Part shown: piece by piece, positions 12,869 to 19,342 of the stretch
Position numbering within the stretch: position 1 is the stretch's first letter
Layout: each line of letters begins with the position of its first letter
NCBI GenBank assembly: GCA_009885205.1
Contig: VFLE01000092.1
Location: 1-22,784 of the forward strand
DNA from: Candidatus Shapirobacteria bacterium
GTDB lineage: Bacteria; Patescibacteriota; Microgenomatia; UBA12405
Direction: 5' to 3'
Length of the DNA: 22,784 nt
The notes under the pieces: generated by a model
Seen by the model: the letters and a program-made list of their open reading frames with translations, nothing else
Databases searched by the model: none
Told to the model about the DNA's origin: nothing
Program-made: the position numbers and the translations under genes

Positions 12869-12958
12869 TTATTTTCGCTTCCACATTTTGTAAGCCAGAT
12901 AACCCATGATAGATACTGAAATAAACATTACTAACTGAGCAACTTGATCAGTATTCAT
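12869..12958 (-). CDS. Mini-membrane protein, 29 residues
   Basis: Start ATG 12958-12956, stop TAA 12871-12869. The protein has a polar tip (MNTDQ), one hydrophobic helix (about residues 6-23, VAQLVMFISVSIMGYLAY) and a basic tail KMWKRK. The ATG comes one base after the stop of the 28-residue gene, so it should be translated by reinitiation or coupling. Length, topology and the strict gene order argue that it is real, but such a short frame cannot be proven by reading alone. No family recognised. It resembles in design the tiny accessory subunits of membrane complexes or small membrane-active peptides. Confidence 0.5.
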   Translation of the reverse strand: MNTDQVAQLVMFISVSIMGYLAYKMWKRK

Positions 12959-12959
12959 A

Positions 12960-13046
12960 TTAGTCTTCTTTGGTTAAATAATAACCGATAACAACAATAA
13001 CTAAGGTAAATACGGAAGCTATGGCATACATTACATTTAAATTCAT
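12960..13046 (-). CDS. Mini-membrane protein, 28 residues
   Basis: Start ATG 13046-13044, stop TAA 12962-12960. One hydrophobic helix (about 6-24, MYAIASVFTLVIVVIGYYL) and an acidic end TKED, opposite in charge to the basic tail of the next protein. Its ATG overlaps the stop of the 70-residue gene as ATGA, a typical coupling junction. No family recognised. Real status is likely from the coupling on both sides. Confidence 0.5.
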   Translation of the reverse strand: MNLNVMYAIASVFTLVIVVIGYYLTKED

Positions 13047-13255
13047 ATTCTTTTTTGTCGTTTTACACTAATTGATTTTAGCATAAAAATAAACAACAAC
13101 ACTGCAGCCAACAGCGAAAATACAATCGTTCTACTTGATTCGTACAGATCTTGTTTTGTAACGACAGGTCCTATTATTCCAGTGGCAAACCAGGCAATCG
13201 ATAAATTTCCAAAATAATTACTTAAAGATTTTTTCTGTTCTAAATTTATCTTCAC
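13043..13255 (-). CDS. Small two-helix membrane protein
   Basis: A 70-residue protein with GTG start at 13255-13253. It has a charged N-terminus (KINLEQKKSLSNYFGN), two hydrophobic segments (about 18-32 and 43-61) joined by a polar loop (TKQDLYESSR), and a basic end SVKRQKRI. I do not recognise the family. It is the first and largest of three consecutive mini-membrane proteins joined by an ATGA overlap and a one-base gap. A TACTAT box lies 6 bases before the GTG and is part of an inverted repeat (13262-13281) that could be an operator. The capA stop is 32 bases upstream, so readthrough from capA is also possible. Confidence 0.62.
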   Translation of the reverse strand: MKINLEQKKSLSNYFGNLSIAWFATGIIGPVVTKQDLYESSRTIVFSLLAAVLLFIFMLKSISVKRQKRI

Positions 13256-13261
13256 AAAATA

Positions 13262-13281
13262 ATAGTAACATAAATTACTAT
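13262..13281. promoter_or_regulatory. Inverted repeat covering the -10 box of the mini-protein cluster
   Basis: ATAGTAA (13262-13268) and TTACTAT (13275-13281) with 6 bases between. On the minus strand, TACTAT at 13267-13262 is 6 bases before the GTG. It may be an operator, or a weak hairpin after capA. Confidence 0.4.
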
Positions 13282-13287
13282 ATTAAC

Positions 13288-14205
13288 TTAGTTGTTTGTC
13301 AACCAAGGTTGGGAGTTGAATTTTATTTCGATGGGGTCGAGTTTTATGTTTTCAATTTTATCTTTAGATAAGGTTAGGGTGGCGATTTGGGAGTGGGAAG
13401 TTTCGTAAGACCAGCTTTGATCAAAGATAAAGTTGCCAAAAGAATAAAAGATGGGTTTGTCTTTATAAGTCTCGTAACCTTGCCAGACGTGAGGATGATG
13501 GCCATGAATAATATCGGCACCAGCATCAACCATTTGACGAGCGAGGGTGATTCGCCATTGTTCTGGTTTAGGTAAATATTCGTTACCCCAGTGAATAGAA
13601 ACAATTAAATAATCAACCGAGGGATCGTATTTTTTTATTTTATTTAAAATTTCGTTTTTATCTAAATTGGGATAAGTTATAAAATCAAAGCCCAGAAAAC
13701 CAAAATTAATGCCGTTTATATTTTTAATTAAAAAGTCGTCGTAGAAGTGGGGAATGTTGTTGAGTAAACTTTGTGTTTGACTTAGGCCGTTTTGGCCGTA
13801 GTTTAGGATATGATTATTGTTTAAATTTAAGATAAAATTATATTTTTCTAAAACTCCCACAAATTTTTGATCACCACAAAAGGTAAAAGTGCCGGTTTTA
13901 CCTTCGGGGCAATTTTTTATAATCGGACTCTCTAAATTAGCTAAATTAAAATCATGGGTTAAAAGCCAAGGTGAAATTTCTGAAAAACTGTAATTAAAGT
14001 TTTTTTTAGCCCTGGCAGTAGAGGTGATAAAGCGGCCGAGGCCGAGATCCCCTACTAGACCAATTGAGACAATTTGAGGGGTTGGAGTGGGAGTAGGAGC
14101 TAAAATTGGAGTTACTATTAATTCAGGTATCGGTTTTGGACGATAAATAAAATATAATAGAGCTAGAGCTATGGCAAAAGTAAAAGTTATTAATATGTTT
14201 TTCAC
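13288..14205 (-). CDS. CapA/PgsA-family metallophosphoesterase-like protein
   Basis: CapA-type proteins are calcineurin-like phosphoesterase-fold enzymes linked to poly-gamma-glutamate capsule formation; in many bacteria their real role is unknown. From GTG at 14205 the protein has 305 residues: one N-terminal membrane helix (about 3-21), a Pro/Thr linker, then the domain with GLVGDLGLGR, NLESPI, LNNNHILNYGQNGL, SIHWGNEYLPKP, the HGHHPHVWQG block and FSFGNFIFDQ-like YSFGNFIFDQ, that is, the metal-binding Asp, Glu, Asn and His positions of the family. An upstream extension to 14376 is open, but would overlap the lipoprotein far more, so I prefer 14205, where TATAAT lies 10 bases upstream. The GTG still overlaps the divergent lipoprotein start by 35 bases. 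No other capsule genes of the pgs type are nearby. Confidence 0.87.
   Translation of the reverse strand: MKNILITFTFAIALALLYFIYRPKPIPELIVTPILAPTPTPTPQIVSIGLVGDLGLGRFITSTARAKKNFNYSFSEISPWLLTHDFNLANLESPIIKNCPEGKTGTFTFCGDQKFVGVLEKYNFILNLNNNHILNYGQNGLSQTQSLLNNIPHFYDDFLIKNINGINFGFLGFDFITYPNLDKNEILNKIKKYDPSVDYLIVSIHWGNEYLPKPEQWRITLARQMVDAGADIIHGHHPHVWQGYETYKDKPIFYSFGNFIFDQSWSYETSHSQIATLTLSKDKIENIKLDPIEIKFNSQPWLTNN
14153..14158 (+). promoter_or_regulatory. -10 box of the lipoprotein gene, inside capA
   Basis: TATAAT, 12 bases before the ATG at 14171; predicted leader about 6 bases. The box lies within the capA membrane-helix codons. -35 weak. Confidence 0.4.
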
Positions 14206-14977
14206 AGTACTTATTATTATAAGCGCTTCACTGGTTTTAGGGGGATGTGGAAGTAAAGATATTGCGGGAATTGAAATAACGACCCAGCCGCCAGTAAAAA
14301 TAAAAATTGATGGTAAAGAAGCTGGTATGAGTCCATATAAAAATAGGGCTATAAAAACGGGATTGGTGGATATCAAAATTGGACAAGAGGGAATAGGGTT
14401 TTGGAATAAACAACTAGATTTGAAAAAAAATATCAGTACTATAATTAACTGGACTTTTGGGAAAAATGATAATTATTCAGGTGGATATGTTTTATCAATG
14501 GAAAGATCGAATGGAACTGGCAGTGGAATAATAGTGTCAAGTTCGCCAGCCAAGGCGACAGTTTTTATTGGGGGAGAAAATCGAGGTCAAACTCCGATTT
14601 TCCTGGCTGATTTGACCGAGGGTGACAAAGAAATAAAAATTATTATGCCGGGTTTTGTGAGTATAAATTTGGGAATAAGGCCAGTAGAGGGATACCAAAT
14701 AGTATTGGAGGCAATATTGCCTAAGGAAGAAAAAGTAGTTGTAGCGACGCCAACACCAATTCAATCACCACAAGAAGTTGGCAGTCGAATAAAAATTCTA
14801 AAAACTGACACAGGGTGGTTGCGAGTACGTGATTTACCCAGTTCGGCTGGATTAGAAATTGATAAAGTAAATCCAGGAGAAATTTATGACACGGTTGGTG
14901 ATAGTAACGACTGGACACATATTATCGTTCGGGAAAAACAAGGTTGGGTCTCGACTAAGTTTGTGGAAAAGATTTAA
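14171..14977 (+). CDS. PEGA-domain and SH3b lipoprotein
   Basis: A 268-residue exported lipoprotein. The signal peptide has Lys3 and Lys5, a hydrophobic core and the lipobox LGGC with the modified cysteine at position 26. The mature part has two PEGA-type beta domains (about 33-95 and 119-183; the second is clearer: GSGIIVSSSPAKATVFIGG, GQTPIFLADLTEG), then a Thr/Pro linker and a C-terminal bacterial SH3 domain (206-268, TGWLRVRDLPSSAGLEI, GWVSTKFVEKI). PEGA domains are often on cell-surface proteins and SH3b domains bind wall peptides, so a wall-attached surface protein is inferred. I start at 14171, not the ATG at 14195, because the shorter form would lose the positive charges. Its stop overlaps the convergent wecA-like gene by 3 bases. 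Confidence 0.88.
   Translation: MAKVKVINMFFTVLIIISASLVLGGCGSKDIAGIEITTQPPVKIKIDGKEAGMSPYKNRAIKTGLVDIKIGQEGIGFWNKQLDLKKNISTIINWTFGKNDNYSGGYVLSMERSNGTGSGIIVSSSPAKATVFIGGENRGQTPIFLADLTEGDKEIKIIMPGFVSINLGIRPVEGYQIVLEAILPKEEKVVVATPTPIQSPQEVGSRIKILKTDTGWLRVRDLPSSAGLEIDKVNPGEIYDTVGDSNDWTHIIVREKQGWVSTKFVEKI
14216..14221 (-). promoter_or_regulatory. -10 box of capA, inside the lipoprotein gene
   Basis: TATAAT on the minus strand, 10 bases before the GTG at 14205, within the lipoprotein signal-peptide codons. -35 poor. Confidence 0.35.
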
Positions 14978-16020
14978 ATTCTTTTAAAATATTTTAGAGT
15001 CAGGGCGGTGAAGATAAAAACGAGGCCGAGGAAAAAATAAAATTTCTGTTGACTGTTTAGAGACAGAGAAATTAGACCCATGATTAGGGTTAAAGACCAA
15101 TAAAATATGGCAATACGACGACGGCCCCAGCCGTGGGCTAATAATAAGTGATGAAGATGAGTCGCTGTAGGGGAAAATGGGGATTTTTTGGTTAAAAGAC
15201 GACTAATAATTACGACGACAGCATCTAACATGGGAATACCAATTAAAAAAAACAATGTTGCTAATTTGGCACCAGATAAAATCGAGAGAACAGCCAGAAA
15301 AAAACCGGCTAGTGATTTGCCACTATAACCGGGCATAATTTTTTGGGGAAAAAAATTATAAGGAAGAAATCCTAAATAAGCTCCCGAAACAGCCATACCT
15401 AAAATAACGACTGGCCACTGGGTAATGTCGCCCGAAAATTTGAGAGCTAAAAGAGAAATAAAAAAAGCAGAGATAGCGACAAAACCTGGCAGTTGACCGT
15501 CAACCCCTGAGGACCAACCAACAATATTTAAACACCAAGTAATCCATAAAATAGCTAACAAGTCAGATAAGATCCAAATTGAATGAGTAGAACCAAATAG
15601 ATCAAAAGTATAGCGCAAAAAAGACAAGTCGATGACTCCTCCAAAAGGGTTGGACAAAAAAGCGATGCCGATGCCCGAGGCAACAACAATTAAAGCCGAA
15701 ATAAGATTGGTAAACAACCGTAAAATTGGACTAATGTCGGTGATATCATCCCAAAGTCCAATTACCAGAGTAAATAAAGCGGCCAAGAATATGCCTAATA
15801 AATGTTTATCGAGAGGCAAAAAAATAAAAATAGAGATAAATATTCCCAAAAAAATAGATAAACCAGCACCACGAGGGACTGGAGAAACGGCGGTAGCATT
15901 GCCACTTTTTTGCTGTTTTTTAACTGGATCTTCGACCCAATTAAAATGATGAAACAGTCGGATAACTAAAGGAGTAGTGAAAAATACAATGAGAAAAGAA
16001 ATAATAAGGGTACCAAACAT
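14974..16020 (-). CDS. Polyprenyl-phosphate sugar-1-phosphate transferase (WecA/MraY superfamily)
   Basis: Moves a sugar-1-phosphate from a UDP-sugar to undecaprenyl phosphate, the first membrane step of wall or surface glycan assembly. The 348-residue protein has about ten hydrophobic helices and the superfamily landmarks: PRGAGLSIFLG (49-59), GLWDDITDISPILRL (88-102, Asp91 and Asp92), a VDG at 173-175 in NIVGWSSGVDG (the usual NxxDGxDGL is altered), and the C-terminal HLHHLLLAHGWGRRR (288-302). The HxHH end is typical of WecA/TagO-like GlcNAc-1-P transferases rather than MraY, so a WecA-like role is favoured. It is the last gene of a four-gene unit, 2 bases behind the previous stop. Confidence 0.87.
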   Translation of the reverse strand: MFGTLIISFLIVFFTTPLVIRLFHHFNWVEDPVKKQQKSGNATAVSPVPRGAGLSIFLGIFISIFIFLPLDKHLLGIFLAALFTLVIGLWDDITDISPILRLFTNLISALIVVASGIGIAFLSNPFGGVIDLSFLRYTFDLFGSTHSIWILSDLLAILWITWCLNIVGWSSGVDGQLPGFVAISAFFISLLALKFSGDITQWPVVILGMAVSGAYLGFLPYNFFPQKIMPGYSGKSLAGFFLAVLSILSGAKLATLFFLIGIPMLDAVVVIISRLLTKKSPFSPTATHLHHLLLAHGWGRRRIAIFYWSLTLIMGLISLSLNSQQKFYFFLGLVFIFTALTLKYFKRI

Positions 16021-16022
16021 GT

Positions 16023-16400
16023 CTAGAGTGACAAATTGATAATCTGATAAAGGGAAACAGAGGAAAGAATGGTAAAGACCAGAGAAAAGGCTAATAAAAG
16101 TTTAGCCAAAAGAGACCATTGACGATGGATTAACAGAGCAATGGAACTATTTACCAAGAGGGTAATCAAAGAAAATGATGGCAAGAGAAAGATAAAAGGC
16201 AAAGGAGCTAGCCAACTTTCCCCCCAAGGACGGGAAAAATATAATGGTATTTGATTTGGTAGATTGGGATAACGCCAAAATAAATAAGTAAATTGAAGAG
16301 AAATTAAAAAAATATTCCAACGAAAAAAAAGAGAGTAAGTTCGGTTTTGCCAAAACTGGCCTAAAGATGATAAAAACAAGGGAACATTAGAGAACTTCAC
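16023..16400 (-). CDS. Small multi-pass membrane protein, DUF1648-like
   Basis: A 125-residue protein with three or four hydrophobic helices (about 26-42, 66-91, 97-117). The segment YPNLPNQIPLYFSRPWGESW resembles the LPxxIPxHF motif of DUF1648 proteins, but I hold the family loosely. The start is GTG at 16400-16398, giving a 14-base overlap with the GT39 gene; no better start lies downstream in frame. Being between two glycan-synthesis genes it may assist them, for example as a helper membrane subunit. There is no direct evidence for this. Confidence 0.68.
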   Translation of the reverse strand: MKFSNVPLFLSSLGQFWQNRTYSLFFRWNIFLISLQFTYLFWRYPNLPNQIPLYFSRPWGESWLAPLPFIFLLPSFSLITLLVNSSIALLIHRQWSLLAKLLLAFSLVFTILSSVSLYQIINLSL

Positions 16401-17781
16401 GTAGTCGATAAAATAAATAATAAGGTCCGATTTGATTGTCTAGATAGTAATAATCATTAATGAATTTATCTAAAAGAGGAAAAGAACGATTCATGGATTG
16501 ATTGTAGACAACAATTTTGGGGAGATTTATTTTTAGTTGATTGATAGTTAATTGGTAACCATTGTAATCTAAAATGTGATAAGCAGTAATGTATTTGGTA
16601 GAAGGTAATCGATCGGATAGAGGGTAAAGATAGGGGTCATCGGCCCAAATAAAAATTGAATCGGCGGGAGAAGTTTTTTGGCCGAGATAGGAGCTGATCT
16701 GGTAAAAATAATTGACATTTTGTCCAAAATACTGACGGTAAGATTCGGTATCTTTTTGGTTTAGGGTATATTGGACAAAATTTTTATAATAAGAAAAGGT
16801 AGCGTAGAAATAAAATTTATAGTGGATAATGGAATAAGTGAGTAGGGCTAAGAGAAAAATTAAATGGAATAAATGTTTTTTGAAATAAAATAAAAGAATA
16901 ATTAAAGAGGGAACGATTTGGATTAAATAATGAGGATAGGGACGAGTAGAAAGTAAAACTCCAAAAAGACAGGCGGTAAACCAACAAGAAAGGAAAAGTA
17001 ATTTTTGATCAATATATTTTTTTCTAAATTGAAAATAAAATACCAGCCACGACAAAAACATTAGTCCAAGTCGAAGAGGTAGTCCAGACGAAGTAGGGCT
17101 AGATTGCTGACTACCCGTCGACCATGATGAGAGATAGCCAAAATTTTGTAAAAAGGCGGAAGATAAAAAAGGTAAGAGGGCATTATTTAATTGATAATAT
17201 AAAGCCACGACGAGGGAGGGAATGAAAAAAGCTAAGCCAAAAACAAACATTGACTTGAGATCTTTATATTTTTTTAAAATGAAAAAAATAAAACAAAAGA
17301 GAAAGAAAAATTCGATGGCGACAGGAACTTTAAATAAAAAGGCTAAACCTAAAGATAAACCTGACCAAAAAATATATTTTTCAAAAAATAAGAAACCTAA
17401 CAAAGTCGGTAACAACATAAAAATTTCGGCATTGGCAATATGACCCTCGATAACGGGAATAGAAGTTAAAATTACAAAAAGCAAAAGGGCGATTTGAGAT
17501 TGTTTTTGAGATAAATATTTTTGGGTTAACTTGTAAAAATAAAAACAGGTGGGGATCATCCAGAGTAAGAGCAATAACCTAAAACCAAAAACAGTTTGGG
17601 TAACCGCGGCTAAATAATAAATTGCCGGGGGCTTGTTGTCATAAATTTGAGAGTAAAGTGTTAGCCCGTGCCTAATCCCCTGACCAAGTACCAAGTACAC
17701 TCCTTCATCGCCGTACCAATACGGTTCAAAAAGAGAAGGTAATCGTAATATAAGAAAAAGAATGGCCGATAACCAGATCAT
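16387..17781 (-). CDS. GT39-like membrane glycosyltransferase
   Basis: A 464-residue protein of the ArnT/PMT superfamily (dolichyl- or polyprenyl-phosphate-sugar-dependent glycosyltransferases). It has about ten hydrophobic helices. The first extracellular loop carries GDEGVYL with Asp25-Glu26, the catalytic acidic pair of the superfamily, and DNKPPAIYYL (48-57) follows, which is very typical. A C-terminal soluble part (about 350-464) has FIWADDPYLYPLSDRLPSTKY. It should transfer a lipid-linked sugar on the outer face. Translation may begin from a leaderless message: TATAAA is 8 bases before the ATG. It sits directly behind the GT2 gene. The sugar and acceptor are unknown. Confidence 0.87.
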   Translation of the reverse strand: MIWLSAILFLILRLPSLFEPYWYGDEGVYLVLGQGIRHGLTLYSQIYDNKPPAIYYLAAVTQTVFGFRLLLLLWMIPTCFYFYKLTQKYLSQKQSQIALLLFVILTSIPVIEGHIANAEIFMLLPTLLGFLFFEKYIFWSGLSLGLAFLFKVPVAIEFFFLFCFIFFILKKYKDLKSMFVFGLAFFIPSLVVALYYQLNNALLPFLSSAFLQNFGYLSSWSTGSQQSSPTSSGLPLRLGLMFLSWLVFYFQFRKKYIDQKLLFLSCWFTACLFGVLLSTRPYPHYLIQIVPSLIILLFYFKKHLFHLIFLLALLTYSIIHYKFYFYATFSYYKNFVQYTLNQKDTESYRQYFGQNVNYFYQISSYLGQKTSPADSIFIWADDPYLYPLSDRLPSTKYITAYHILDYNGYQLTINQLKINLPKIVVYNQSMNRSFPLLDKFINDYYYLDNQIGPYYLFYRLREVL

Positions 17782-17789
17782 GATTATAT

Positions 17790-17795
17790 TTTATA
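17790..17795 (-). promoter_or_regulatory. -10-like box before the GT39 gene
   Basis: TATAAA on the minus strand, 8 bases before the ATG at 17781 and directly after the GT2 stop (17796-17798). Suggests an internal promoter in the glycan operon. Confidence 0.35.
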
Positions 17796-19304
17796 CTAAT
17801 TTGAATTACTTTTTTTAGCAGTAGTTTTGTACTCGAGTTTTTTGCCAAATAAGAGGCGGGTGTGAGAGTGGAGACCGGGGAGAACGGATAGGGCCAAGGT
17901 AGCAATAGGCATGAGAGGCCATTGAAAAATATTTTGTAAAATGTTTTTTAAACCCTTTTTTTGACTAATAGGTCGGAGTTTCCAATCTAACACAATTAAA
18001 ACAAAAAGTGGGATTAGACAAATACTTAAAATAATGTTGGAAATACGGGGTAAATTGTAGCCCAGGGCGGTATTAAAAAAACTGGGATTAAGTAAAACGG
18101 GGAGTGAGGTACCAAGAGTTAAAATAAACCAGTTGCTAGACCAAATAAAATGGGTTTTGATTAATTTAAAGATACGAAGAACACGAGTTAAAAGAGGAAT
18201 TTCGGGATGAAGACGAGATTGTTCCAAAGCATAGGGAATATCGATGGCACCCCAAGCATGACGAAGACATTGATTGTAACGGTTTTTTAAAGCCGCAAAA
18301 TAATTGTCACCACTGGGAGCGTCGACAATAGTGGGGAGAAAAATAGGCTCAACCGAGGCGTGGCCACCGGAGGCAAAAAATGCCTGCAAAAATATATGCC
18401 AGTCTTCGGGAATCATGTCAGGATCCCAATAACCAGCACTGTCGATTAAGGAATAGGAGGAAGAGTAACAAGAATAGTTGAAAAATAGACCATCGGGTTC
18501 TTGGATATTGGCAATGTGAATAACATTGCCTAAAGTTCCGATAATTCTGGTAGGAGCTGGAACCTCATTAATATTATGATGCCAAAAAATAGGTGATTGC
18601 CAAAAACGAAAATAACGCAGAGGGTTTTTGGCAAAATTATAAGTTAGGGCAGAAAAATATTTGGGGTTAAAGATCGTGTCGACATCACAAGAAGTGAGGG
18701 TTAAATTTTTTATATCAAATTTTTTGGTATCTATATATTTTGATTTGAAATATTTGGCGGCATAAGCTTCGTTGCTGTGTTTGCCAGCAATTTCACCAAT
18801 AACATCAGACGGATGAGTGGTAAAGGTTAGGGATCCAAAAATATTTTTATATTTTTTGGTGAAATAATTTAGGGTAGCCAAGTTGCTATCCCGACCAGCT
18901 CGTTCCTCTTGGGCCAAAATAAGATGAATTTTTGAAAGATCGATATCAATTTGGGCGGCAATCGAGGAAAAAGCCATTTCAATGACATCGATTGGTTCAC
19001 GATAAGAAGAAATTATAACAACGTGATTTAGGTGACGATAAGTCAACCAATCGGCGCGAAAATCTTGATTGAATTTTTGCAACCAATTGGTTTTTTGGGA
19101 AGAAATAATCAGAAAATAGCCCTTAACGGCAAAAATAGCTGATTTAAATGATTGATAGAGCCAGTAGACTAAAAACGAAATGACAAAATAGGCAACGGCC
19201 TTGGGGAGGAGAAATGACCCCCAAATGGGAAAAAGGATAACAAACCAAGCGGCAACACCAGGAATCATCTCATAAAGCCGATATCTGGCGGATTTTTTAT
19301 TCAT
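17796..19304 (-). CDS. Membrane-bound family 2 glycosyltransferase
   Basis: A 502-residue processive-type GT2. Two helices at the N-terminus (about 14-32 and 37-60), then a GT-A domain: HVVIISSYREP (94-104), SCDVDTIFNPKYF with the metal-binding Asp207-Val-Asp209, EDW at 300-302 (general base region) and QCLRHAWG at 345-352 (the QxxRW-like motif of polymerising enzymes), followed by four to five C-terminal helices (from about 385). It probably extends or starts a surface glycan using nucleotide sugars, in line with the WecA-like and GT39 genes of the same unit. TATAAT lies 15 bases before the ATG at 19304. The DxD/EDW/QxxRW set is clear; the sugar cannot be read. Confidence 0.9.
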   Translation of the reverse strand: MNKKSARYRLYEMIPGVAAWFVILFPIWGSFLLPKAVAYFVISFLVYWLYQSFKSAIFAVKGYFLIISSQKTNWLQKFNQDFRADWLTYRHLNHVVIISSYREPIDVIEMAFSSIAAQIDIDLSKIHLILAQEERAGRDSNLATLNYFTKKYKNIFGSLTFTTHPSDVIGEIAGKHSNEAYAAKYFKSKYIDTKKFDIKNLTLTSCDVDTIFNPKYFSALTYNFAKNPLRYFRFWQSPIFWHHNINEVPAPTRIIGTLGNVIHIANIQEPDGLFFNYSCYSSSYSLIDSAGYWDPDMIPEDWHIFLQAFFASGGHASVEPIFLPTIVDAPSGDNYFAALKNRYNQCLRHAWGAIDIPYALEQSRLHPEIPLLTRVLRIFKLIKTHFIWSSNWFILTLGTSLPVLLNPSFFNTALGYNLPRISNIILSICLIPLFVLIVLDWKLRPISQKKGLKNILQNIFQWPLMPIATLALSVLPGLHSHTRLLFGKKLEYKTTAKKSNSN

Positions 19305-19330
19305 ATCAATCTATTTTCTATTATATCAAT

Positions 19331-19336
19331 TAAAAT
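19331..19336 (+). promoter_or_regulatory. -10-like box of the nucleotidyltransferase gene
   Basis: TAAAAT, 6 bases before the ATG at 19343; fits a leaderless start. Confidence 0.4.
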
Positions 19337-19342
19337 AAGAAG

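Noticed and set aside
14206..14376. Longer N-terminus for capA starting at 14376
   Set aside because: It would overlap the lipoprotein by about 200 bases and add an unlikely hydrophobic prefix; GTG at 14205 gives a normal anchor with a -10 box nearby.
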